A stretch of DNA of 64,000 bases from Streptomyces rhizoryzae (GTDB lineage: Bacteria; Actinomycetota; Actinomycetes; Streptomycetales; Streptomycetaceae), in contig NZ_JALMUV010000005.1 of assembly GCF_023155275.1 (NCBI RefSeq), forward strand, positions 1 through 64,000, written 5' to 3'. This document shows positions 57,882 to 64,000 of this stretch, piece by piece (positions within the stretch are counted from its first letter, which is position 1; each line of letters starts with the position of its first letter). The position numbers and the translations under genes were made by a program. The notes under the pieces were generated by a model that did not search any database, had not been told where the DNA came from, and saw only the letters and a program-made list of their open reading frames with translations.

Positions 57882-58145
57882 TCAGTGCGCCGGGCACGGC
57901 GCGGCGGAGAGCAGGAAGTCGGCGTGGCCGGCCTTCGCGCCCTCGATGAAACTGACCATCTCGCGGTGGGTGTAGATCAGCGCGGGGCCGTCCGGGTCGG
58001 TGGACTGGCGCAGCGCGACCCGGCCGTCCCGCAGGCGCATGGCCTCGACGCACTCGCCGCCGTTTCCGCCGCTCCACGGCTTGTGCCAGCCGTCGGTGCC
58101 CAGCTCGTTGGCGGGCATGCCGTTGTAGATACGTATGCGATCCAT
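57882..58145 (-). CDS. DUF397 protein
   Basis: An 87-residue protein with the DUF397 pattern WHKPWSGGNGGECVEAMRL, VALRQSTDPDGPALIYT and EMVSFIEGAKAGHADFLL. DUF397 proteins nearly always accompany DUF5753 XRE regulators (WhiJ type) in Streptomyces and probably bind them, tuning development or antibiotic genes (family knowledge). ATG 58145 starts 7 bases after the XRE stop. The N-terminal MDRIRIYNGMPANELG is about 15 residues longer than the minimal family domain. Confidence 0.9.
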   Translation of the reverse strand: MDRIRIYNGMPANELGTDGWHKPWSGGNGGECVEAMRLRDGRVALRQSTDPDGPALIYTHREMVSFIEGAKAGHADFLLSAAPCPAH

Positions 58146-58152
58146 GGGGGGT

Positions 58153-59019
58153 TCAGATCTCCTTGCGAAAGCCACCCAGAATGGCCTCGGTGGTGTGTGC
58201 CGGCGCGGCCTGCGCACACATCCGGTCCAGGGCCTCCAGGAACTGCGAGACGTCGTTGCGCTGGTCGAAGTACACGGCTCCGACGAGGCTTTCCGCGTAC
58301 GCGATGTCCGGGAGCTCCGGGATCGGGAAGCGGAAGATGTGGAACGGTCCGTACATGGCGGGGTGCGGGCCCGCGGCGAACGGCATCACCTGGAGCCGGA
58401 CGTTCGGCAGCGAGGTGGCTTCCATCAGGCGGGCGATCTGGCCGCGCATCACCTTGGGCCCGCCGATGGGCCGCCGCAGCACGGTCTCGTCCATGACCGA
58501 CCAGAGCATCGGGGCGTCGTCCCGGGTCAGCAGCGCCTGGCGCTCCATGCGGAGGGCGACCACGCGGTCGATGTCGGCGGGTGCGGCGTGCGGCATCCCG
58601 GCGCGCAGCACCGCGGCGGCGTAGTCCTCGGTCTGCAACAGGCCGGGGACGTAGTGCGGTTGGTAGGAGCGGATGAGGTTGGCTTCGCTCTCCAGGCTGA
58701 CGAAGGCGCTGAACCACTCGGGGAGGACGTCGCGGAAGCGGTGCCACCAGCCGGGGCGGTTGGCCTCGCGGGCGAGGGAGAGGAAGCCGTCGATCTCCTT
58801 CTGATCGGTGACGCCGTAGGTCGCGAGCAGCTTCTCGACGTAGGGGATTTTGAGGCCGACCTCGGCCTTCTCCATGCGCCGTATCGTGGCGTGCGTCACG
58901 TCCAGTGCGGCGGCGGCCCGCTCGAAGGAGAGCCCCGCCTTCTCCCGCAGATCCTGCAGTCGCTTGCCGAGCACCACCCGCAGGACGGTGGGTGCACCCG
59001 CAGACCGTGGGTCCGCCAC
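58153..59019 (-). CDS. WhiJ-like XRE regulator (HTH plus DUF5753)
   Basis: A 288-residue regulator. Residues about 12-75 are an HTH (RVVLGKRLQDLREKAGLSFE, ERAAAALDVTHATIRRMEKA, PYVEKLLATYGV). Residues about 95-270 are DUF5753 (WFSAFVSLESEANLIRSYQP, HYVPGLLQTEDYAAAVLRAG, LRMERQALLTRDDAPMLW, VLRRPIGGPKVMRGQIARL and MYGPFHIFRFPIPELPDIAY). This pairing with DUF397 and a divergent AbaA-like ATPase is the whiJ/abaA-type unit of streptomycetes. The start is GTG 59019; the divergent promoter region (59020-59128) is AT-rich for this genome. Confidence 0.92.
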   Translation of the reverse strand: MADPRSAGAPTVLRVVLGKRLQDLREKAGLSFERAAAALDVTHATIRRMEKAEVGLKIPYVEKLLATYGVTDQKEIDGFLSLAREANRPGWWHRFRDVLPEWFSAFVSLESEANLIRSYQPHYVPGLLQTEDYAAAVLRAGMPHAAPADIDRVVALRMERQALLTRDDAPMLWSVMDETVLRRPIGGPKVMRGQIARLMEATSLPNVRLQVMPFAAGPHPAMYGPFHIFRFPIPELPDIAYAESLVGAVYFDQRNDVSQFLEALDRMCAQAAPAHTTEAILGGFRKEI

Positions 59020-59128
59020 GTCCGATCCCCTCCAACCAGCTTCAGTGTTCAGCAGTGTGTCATGCCGTCATCAGCTCGAACAGACTGCACTTTCAATTCT
59101 GCAAATTACAGAGTGATCCTTGCCAACG

Positions 59129-59617
59129 GTGAGCAACATCGCACATAGTTATGTCGTGGCTTCCTACAAAAACGCTCCGTCGTTAGGGCGATGCGGCGGC
59201 TTCCTCGCCCAGAGCCCGCAGGACGCGTTCCACTTGCCGGCGCGGCGCACGTCCGTGCCCGAGGCGCGCAGGCGTGTGAGCACGCTGCTGCGCGAGTGGG
59301 GCGCTGCTCAACAGGTCCGCGACGACGTGGAGTTGGTGGTCACCGAGCTGTTCACCAACGCGGTGCGGCACACCGACAGCGAGAAGGTCGGCTGCGAGCT
59401 CACGGTCGTCGGGGCGCACATCCGGATAGAGATCACCGACGAGGGCGGCCCGGGCACCTCCGCGCCGCACGCCCAGCCCGGCAGCCTCGATCAGGAGGGC
59501 GGGCGCGGCCTGTTCCTGGTCGGCGCGCTCTCCGACAGCTGGGGCACCCGGCCGGTCGACAGCGGCCGGGGCCAGGTGGTCTGGGCGGATCTGCCGTACC
59601 GCGTCGCGACGCACTGA
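59129..59617 (+). CDS. AbaA/RsbW-like ATP-binding protein
   Basis: A 162-residue HATPase_c_2 protein. N-box ELVVTELFTNAVRHTDSEK, ITDEGGPGTSAP (G1-like) and GGRGLFLVGALSDSWG (G2-like). It resembles anti-sigma kinases such as RsbW and the AbaA-type ATPases beside WhiJ paralogs. The start is uncertain: GTG 59129 is used, TTG 59120 and GTG 59156 are also possible, and none has a ribosome-binding site, so a leaderless or near-leaderless message is possible. Divergent from the WhiJ-like gene, which suggests shared control. Confidence 0.82.
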   Translation: MSNIAHSYVVASYKNAPSLGRCGGFLAQSPQDAFHLPARRTSVPEARRRVSTLLREWGAAQQVRDDVELVVTELFTNAVRHTDSEKVGCELTVVGAHIRIEITDEGGPGTSAPHAQPGSLDQEGGRGLFLVGALSDSWGTRPVDSGRGQVVWADLPYRVATH

Positions 59618-59648
59618 GGCCCCGGCCGCCAGGGGCGGCCGGGGCCTC
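59616..59648. terminator. Bidirectional hairpin terminator
   Basis: Bases 59616-59630 pair perfectly with 59634-59648 (15 bp, 3-base loop). The stem begins inside the stop codon of the AbaA-like gene and ends 24 bases from the stop of the convergent SGNH hydrolase gene. Confidence 0.88.
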
Positions 59649-59671
59649 GGTTCCCGTAAGGGGCGCGGCGG

Positions 59672-60472
59672 TCAGAGCGGCAGCAGGTCGGGCCGCTTGG
59701 GCGCGACGTCGTCACCGGAGGAGACACCGCGCAGCCGGCGGCCGATCCACGGCACCAGGTGCTCGCGCGCCCAGTGGATGTTGTCCCGCCGCGCCTCGGC
59801 GGCGGTCCGCTCGGTCTCCGGCGGCCACGGCTGGTCCGGGTCGGCCGGCACCGGCAGGCCCAGCACCTGCGCCGCGCGCAGCGCCACCCTGGTGTGCCCG
59901 TCGGCCGAGAGGTGCAGCCGGTCCTCGCTCCAGGCCCGGCGGTCCTGCACGGACTTGAGCGACCACAGGTCCAGCACCGGGCAGCCGTGCCGGTCGGCGA
60001 TGGCCCGCACGTGGGCGGTGTACGTGGCGATCTTGCCGCGCAGGTGCTTGAGGACCGGGATCCCGCGGGTGTCGAAACCGGTGCACAGCAGCACCAAGGG
60101 GACCGTCTCGCGGAGTTCGGCGACGGCCGCCTCGTAGCGCTCGGCGACCGCGTCCGGATCCGAGCCGGGGCGCAGGATGTCGTTGCCGCCGGCGCAGAAC
60201 GTCACCAGCGCGGGCGCGAGCTGCTTGGCCCGGGGCACCTGCTCCTCGACGATCCGGTCCAGGAGCCGCCCCCGTACGGCGAGGTTCGCGTAGCGGAAGT
60301 CCCCCTCGTCCCGCTGGTCGGCGAGGAGGACCGCGAGGCGGTCCGCCCAGCCGATGTACGCCCCGTCCGGTCCGGGGTCCCCGACCCCCTCGGTAAAGCT
60401 GTCCCCGACGGCTGCGTACGACCCGATGGCGCCTGCCGCGCCGTTGCTGATGTTCTTCGAATCGTCTGCCAC
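59672..60472 (-). CDS. SGNH/GDSL hydrolase
   Basis: A 266-residue esterase/lipase. Block I YAAVGDSFTEGVGD (nucleophile Ser near residue 25), block II Gly in NLAVRGRLLDRI, block III CAGGNDILRPGSDP with oxyanion Asn, and block V EDRLHLSADGHTRVAL with Asp and His. No signal peptide is seen (MADDSKNISNGAAGAIG), so it acts in the cytoplasm. The C terminus is charged. The substrate is an ester of unknown kind; actinomycetes have several paralogs. It ends at a shared bidirectional terminator. Confidence 0.9.
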   Translation of the reverse strand: MADDSKNISNGAAGAIGSYAAVGDSFTEGVGDPGPDGAYIGWADRLAVLLADQRDEGDFRYANLAVRGRLLDRIVEEQVPRAKQLAPALVTFCAGGNDILRPGSDPDAVAERYEAAVAELRETVPLVLLCTGFDTRGIPVLKHLRGKIATYTAHVRAIADRHGCPVLDLWSLKSVQDRRAWSEDRLHLSADGHTRVALRAAQVLGLPVPADPDQPWPPETERTAAEARRDNIHWAREHLVPWIGRRLRGVSSGDDVAPKRPDLLPL

Positions 60473-60630
60473 GTCGGGACATACTTCACCTTCAGAAGTG
60501 ACCTACGCCACCGTAACCAGGGGTTGACGGGAGGTGATTAATGCCACCCGGTCAAATTCTGCTCAAGTTGGAATAACGATCGATCACAGAGTGCTCATCG
60601 AGCGCCGCGCAGAGGGGATGATGCGCGCCG

Positions 60631-60683
60631 TTGCGGCACTGTTGCGCGCTGTTGCCGGGTGTTGCGACCTGATTGCCTATTGC
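60631..60683 (+). promoter_or_regulatory. Helically phased TTGC direct repeats
   Basis: TTGC occurs at 60631, 60642, 60652, 60662 and 60673 (spacing 11, 10, 10, 11), then at 60680. The first four are preceded by G or C in a GTTGC/CGTTGC context. The array ends about 70 bases before the tyrosine phosphatase start. Direct repeats at one helical turn resemble SARP-type or other cooperative binding arrays; this is a candidate only. Confidence 0.4.
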
Positions 60684-60754
60684 ATCAATGTCGTATCGTC
60701 GAACCAGCCCGCCTCGTCGACGACAGCGTCGGCGGCCGATCCCGAGGAGCGCCC

Positions 60755-61561
60755 GTGACGCAGACGCCACAGGTCCCCCAGTCCCCGCCGGAGCTCGCGG
60801 AGGTCCGCAACTTCCGCGACGTCGGCGGACTGCCGACCGTCGACGGGCGTCGCCTCCGGTACGGCCGGCTCTACCGCAGCGGCCACCTCGCGCACGCCAC
60901 CGAGGCGGACGCCGCGTTCCTGGCCGGCCTCGGGCTGCACACCATCTTCGACTTCCGCAACGCCTCCGACATCGCGCTGGAGGGCCCCGACGTCGCCCTC
61001 CCCGGCGTACGGAACGTCAATATCCCGCTCACCGACCCCGCCGACGGCGCGGAATTCTGGACGATGGTGCGCGACGGCGAACTGGACCAGCTGCGCGTCG
61101 TCCTCGGCGACGGCAAGGCCGCGGACCGGATGGCCCACACCTACCGCGAGATCATCACCACCCGCACCGCCGACCACAGCCGGGTGCTGCACGCCCTGGC
61201 CGAGGACAGCGTCCCGGCGCTGATGCACTGCGCGGCGGGCAAGGACCGCGCGGGCCTGTCCATCGCGGTCACCCTGCTCGCGGTCGGCGTGGAGCGGGAC
61301 GCCATCGTGGCGGACTACCTCAAGTCCGACGACCCCAGCCGGCGCTACAAGGTCCGCCGCTCGGACCACTCCGCCGCCGGGATGTCGCCCGAGGTCATGG
61401 AGCTGCTCTCGCCCCTCTTCGGCGCGCGCCTGGACTACCTCACCGCCGCGTTCGACGCGATCGAGGGCACCTGGGGCTCGGTCGACGCCTACCTCACCGA
61501 GGGCCTGAAGCTCTCCCCCGCCACCCGCGAGCGGCTGCGCGCGACGCTGCTGGAGGACTGA
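60755..61561 (+). CDS. Tyrosine-protein phosphatase (PTP-B/Y_phosphatase3 type)
   Basis: A 268-residue phosphatase. It opens with the family motif EVRNFRDVGGLPTVDGRRLR and LYRSGHLAHATEADAAFLAG, then TIFDFRNASDIALEG. The P-loop is MHCAAGKDRAGLSI, the CX5R site with Cys near residue 153, and the following Asp-rich ADYLKSDDPSRRY fits the PtpB-like family. These enzymes remove phosphate from Tyr, and sometimes Ser/Thr or phosphoinositides. GTG 60755 is supported by GAGGAG six bases upstream. Cytoplasmic; no neighbour kinase is evident. Confidence 0.9.
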   Translation: MTQTPQVPQSPPELAEVRNFRDVGGLPTVDGRRLRYGRLYRSGHLAHATEADAAFLAGLGLHTIFDFRNASDIALEGPDVALPGVRNVNIPLTDPADGAEFWTMVRDGELDQLRVVLGDGKAADRMAHTYREIITTRTADHSRVLHALAEDSVPALMHCAAGKDRAGLSIAVTLLAVGVERDAIVADYLKSDDPSRRYKVRRSDHSAAGMSPEVMELLSPLFGARLDYLTAAFDAIEGTWGSVDAYLTEGLKLSPATRERLRATLLED

Positions 61562-61615
61562 CGCCCGGGCGGCCGGGCGGGCGGCGGCGCGCCGGCCCGG
61601 CCGCCCCGGGGGCGG

Positions 61616-62998
61616 TCAGCGGTTGGCGACCGCCTGCTTGACCAGGGTCCGCCCGAAGTCCCACATCAGCCCGCCACCGCTGTGCGCGTCGTCCATCACG
61701 GCCGTGAACGCCTCGACGAAGCGGTCCACCTCCCGTTCGCCGATGATCAGCGGTGGGATCAGCTTGATGACCTCCAGGTGGTCGCCGGAGACCTGGGTGA
61801 GGATCCGGTGGCGCTGGAGCAGCGGCACCACGACCATCTGCGCGAACAGCCCCTTGCGGGCGGCTTGGAGCATCGTCCAGCGGCTGCGCAGCCCCAGCGA
61901 CGTCGGCCGGCCGAACTCGATGCCGATCATCAGGCCCCGGCCGCGCACCTCGTGCAGCAGCTCGTACCGGTCGACCAGCGCCGCCAGCCGGGAGCGCAGC
62001 AGCTCGCCGGTGTGCCGGGCGTTCGCGGTGACCTCCTCGTCCTCCATCACCGAGAGCACCGCCAGGCCGGCCGCCATCGCCTGGGCGTTGGCACCGAAGC
62101 TCGCCGAGTGCACCAGGACGCGGTCCATCGACGAGTAGACCTTCTTGAAGATCCAGTCCTTGCCGAGGGTCGCGCCGACCGGGACGTAGCCGCCGGAGAG
62201 CGCCTTGGCGACGCACACCAGGTCCGGTTCCACGCCCTCCTCGTGCTGGTAGGCGAAGAAGTCGCCGGTGCGGCCCAGACCGGTCTGCACCTCGTCGGCG
62301 ATCAGCAGCGCCTTGTGGCGGTGCAGCAGTTCCTGGGCGGCGCGCAGGAAGCCGGGCGGCGCGGGGGTGACGCCCTTGCCCTGGATGGGCTCGACGACGA
62401 AGGCCGCCACGTCGCCGCGCCCGAGCTCGCGTTCCAGCGCGGCCAGGTCGCCCAGCTCGATGGCGGTGTCCGGGAGCAGCGGGGCGAAGCCGTCCCGGAA
62501 GCCGTCCTCGCCGTTGACCGAGAGCGCACCGGTGGTCAGGCCGTGGAAGGCGTGCGCGCAATACAGGACGCGCGGGCGGCCGGTGGCGCGGCGGGCGAAC
62601 TTCAGCGCGGTCTCGACGGCCTCGGTACCGCTGTTGCCGAAGAACACCCGGTCCAGGTGGGGCGCGTGGGCCAGCAGCTTCTCGGCGAGCAGACCGGGCA
62701 GCGGCGGGCAGTCGAAGCGGGTGAGGTCGGCGAGCTGGGCGTCGAGGACGTCGTGCAGGGCCCGGCGGACGACCGGGTGGTGGCGGCCCAGGCCCATCAC
62801 CCCGAAACCGGCGAGCATGTCGAGGTAGTCCTGGCCGTCGGCGTCGTAGAAGTAGGCGCCCTCGGCCCGCTCGTAGACCTTGTCGAAGCCGATGGTGTGC
62901 AGCATCCGCGGGAGCTGGTGGTTGAGGTGGCGGGCGTGCAGGGCGTAGCGCTCGGCGCCGCGTTCGGCGAGCAGCCGGTTGAGGTCGAATCCGGACAC
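61616..62998 (-). CDS. hpnO: Class III aminotransferase, HpnO-like (hopanoid side chain)
   Basis: A 460-residue PLP aminotransferase. YDADGQDYLDMLAGFGVMGL, VFFGNSGTEAVETALKFARR (phosphate-binding), CAHAFHGLTTGALSVNG, LLIADEVQTGLGRTG (Asp contacting PLP nitrogen) and LVCVAKALSGGYVPVGATLG with the Schiff-base Lys near residue 265. The next gene upstream on the same strand is hpnH, so it most likely converts a C35 hopanoid precursor to aminobacteriohopanetriol. GTG 62998 has AAGGAG seven bases upstream and lies 82 bases from the hpnH stop. Confidence 0.88.
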   Translation of the reverse strand: MSGFDLNRLLAERGAERYALHARHLNHQLPRMLHTIGFDKVYERAEGAYFYDADGQDYLDMLAGFGVMGLGRHHPVVRRALHDVLDAQLADLTRFDCPPLPGLLAEKLLAHAPHLDRVFFGNSGTEAVETALKFARRATGRPRVLYCAHAFHGLTTGALSVNGEDGFRDGFAPLLPDTAIELGDLAALERELGRGDVAAFVVEPIQGKGVTPAPPGFLRAAQELLHRHKALLIADEVQTGLGRTGDFFAYQHEEGVEPDLVCVAKALSGGYVPVGATLGKDWIFKKVYSSMDRVLVHSASFGANAQAMAAGLAVLSVMEDEEVTANARHTGELLRSRLAALVDRYELLHEVRGRGLMIGIEFGRPTSLGLRSRWTMLQAARKGLFAQMVVVPLLQRHRILTQVSGDHLEVIKLIPPLIIGEREVDRFVEAFTAVMDDAHSGGGLMWDFGRTLVKQAVANR

Positions 62999-63080
62999 GG
63001 GTGTTCTCCTTACGGGCGGTCGGCGGGAACGGGCCGGGGGCGCCGGCGGGCCACCGCCCCCGGCGCCCCCGTGCGGCGCG

Positions 63081-64000
63081 TCACCCGCGGTTGCCGCCGA
63101 CGGTCTCCCGGGCCGCCCGCAGCGACTCCTTCAGGGAGCCCATGGTGGCCAGGACGGCGGTGGGCTCGTAGCCGCAGTGCGCCATGCAGTTGGCGCAGCG
63201 CGGATCCTTGCCGCGGCCGTACTTCTCCCAGTCGGTCTCCTCGATCAGCTCCCGGTACGTGGGGACGTAGCCGTCGCTCATGAGGTAGCAGGGCCGCTGC
63301 CAGCCGAACAGCGAGTAGTTGGGGATCGCCCAGGCGGTGCAGGGGAAGTCCGCCTTGCCCTCCAGGAAATCCAGGAACAGCGGGCTGTGGTTGAGCCGCC
63401 AGCGCCGGCGGTTGCCGCCGGCGAACGCCTTCCGGAACAGCTCCCTGGTCTGCTCCACGCCGAGGAAGTGCTCCTGGTCGGGGGCCTTCTCGTAGGCGTA
63501 GGCCGGCGAGAGCATCATCTCGTCGACCTTCAGGTCGTCGTTGAGGAAGTTCAGGACCTCGATGACGGTCTGCGGGGTGTCGGTGTTGAAGAACGTGGAA
63601 TTGGTGGTGACCCGGAAGCCGCGCCGCTTGGCCTCCTTGATGGCCGCCACCGCCTCGTCGAATACGCCTTCCTTCGCGACGGATTCGTCGTGGCGCTCCC
63701 GCATCCCGTCGATGTGCACCGCGAACGCAAAATACGGCGAGGGCTTGAAATTCGCCATCTTCTTGCGCAGCAGCAGCGCGTTGGTGCACAGGAAGACATA
63801 CTTCCGGCGGGCCACCAGCTGCCGCACGATCTCATCGATCTGCGGGTGCATCAGCGGCTCGCCGCCGGCGATGGACACCATCGGGGCACCGGACTCCAGC
63901 ACCGCCCCGACCGCCTGGGCCACCGGCATCCGCTGCTTGAGGACGCCCGCCGGGTGCTGGATCTTCCCGCAGCCCTCGCACTTCAGATTGCAGGCGAAGA
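63081..64000 (-). CDS. hpnH: HpnH adenosyl-hopene synthase, radical SAM (partial)
   Basis: The frame is open from the window end to its stop at 63081, 306 codons visible; the N terminus lies outside. The radical-SAM cluster CNLKCEGCGKI (CxxxCxxC) is at 63992-63966. Then come SIAGGEPLMHPQIDEIVRQL, VFLCTNALLLRKKM, FAFAVHIDGMRERHDESVAK, the EMMLSPAYAYEKAPDQEHFL region, and a C-terminal Cys group (CANCMAHCGYEP) of the SPASM/DUF3463 type. HpnH joins an adenosyl radical to diploptene, the first step of extended hopanoid synthesis. It precedes hpnO in the same direction. Confidence 0.93.
   Translation of the reverse strand, partial: FACNLKCEGCGKIQHPAGVLKQRMPVAQAVGAVLESGAPMVSIAGGEPLMHPQIDEIVRQLVARRKYVFLCTNALLLRKKMANFKPSPYFAFAVHIDGMRERHDESVAKEGVFDEAVAAIKEAKRRGFRVTTNSTFFNTDTPQTVIEVLNFLNDDLKVDEMMLSPAYAYEKAPDQEHFLGVEQTRELFRKAFAGGNRRRWRLNHSPLFLDFLEGKADFPCTAWAIPNYSLFGWQRPCYLMSDGYVPTYRELIEETDWEKYGRGKDPRCANCMAHCGYEPTAVLATMGSLKESLRAARETVGGNRG

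Overview
The window is very GC-rich chromosomal DNA from an actinomycete, almost certainly a Streptomyces or close relative. Evidence for this is the extreme third-position GC, frequent GTG/TTG starts, a conservon (roadblock/DUF742/GTPase operon), a WhiJ/AbaA-type regulator unit, two multidomain SpoIIE phosphatases, an Rpf-type cell-wall lytic protein and the start of a hopanoid locus. There is no rRNA, CRISPR array, insertion sequence, integrase or phage module. One tRNA gene, tRNA-Pro(GGG), is present.

Region 1 to 16.5 kb: a truncated lipoprotein gene; an Mrr-nuclease/TerD fusion; a nitroreductase-hemerythrin fusion; an acyl-CoA ligase; a DinB-like protein; a small conserved-looking protein behind a strong terminator; a lipase-maturation-factor membrane protein overlapping a TPR gene tail to tail; a Tat lactonase-fold protein; an amino-acid permease; an Rpf/LysM protein with a long structured leader; and a PaaX regulator divergent from an AidB-like acyl-CoA dehydrogenase, which is coupled to an enoyl-CoA hydratase-like gene.

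Region 17.7 to 29.7 kb: two inverted paralogous PAS-GAF-SpoIIE-HATPase phosphatases bracket a membrane-anchored caspase-like protein and a leftward set of succinate-semialdehyde dehydrogenase, a proline-rich small protein, an MFS transporter, a metal amidohydrolase and a glutamine-synthetase-like ligase. The last two overlap by four bases and look like a split FluG, suggesting gamma-glutamylation-based use of an amine.

Region 29.9 to 34.0 kb: an apparently complete carnitine-to-betaine operon (XRE-TetR fusion regulator, dehydrocarnitine cleavage enzyme, L-carnitine dehydrogenase, thioesterase), lying in C-rich DNA with several short tandem repeats. A decayed GNAT gene and DUF427 and DUF309 genes follow; the DUF309 protein has a glutamine-rich head.

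Region 35.9 to 47.1 kb: a D,D-carboxypeptidase; an XRE / ImmA-like protease / MAB_1171c-like membrane protein set followed by a cytochrome P450; tRNA-Pro(GGG) with terminator; an alpha/beta hydrolase; a large Tat-exported beta-propeller amidohydrolase; and an acyl-CoA dehydrogenase with a TTG start and a perfect operator-like palindrome upstream.

Region 47.1 to 64 kb: a conservon with a GAF-domain protein as fifth member; an MBL-fold hydrolase; an FAD monooxygenase-like protein; a PfkB kinase; a WhiJ-like regulator, DUF397 and DUF574 methyltransferase operon divergent from an AbaA-like ATPase; an SGNH hydrolase; a tyrosine phosphatase behind phased TTGC repeats; and an HpnO-like aminotransferase directly after hpnH, which runs off the window end. 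The strongest candidates for new biology are the membrane-anchored caspase between the phosphatase paralogs, the Mrr-TerD fusion, the carnitine operon with its fused regulator and hexanucleotide repeat, and the XRE/ImmA/membrane protein/P450 set.
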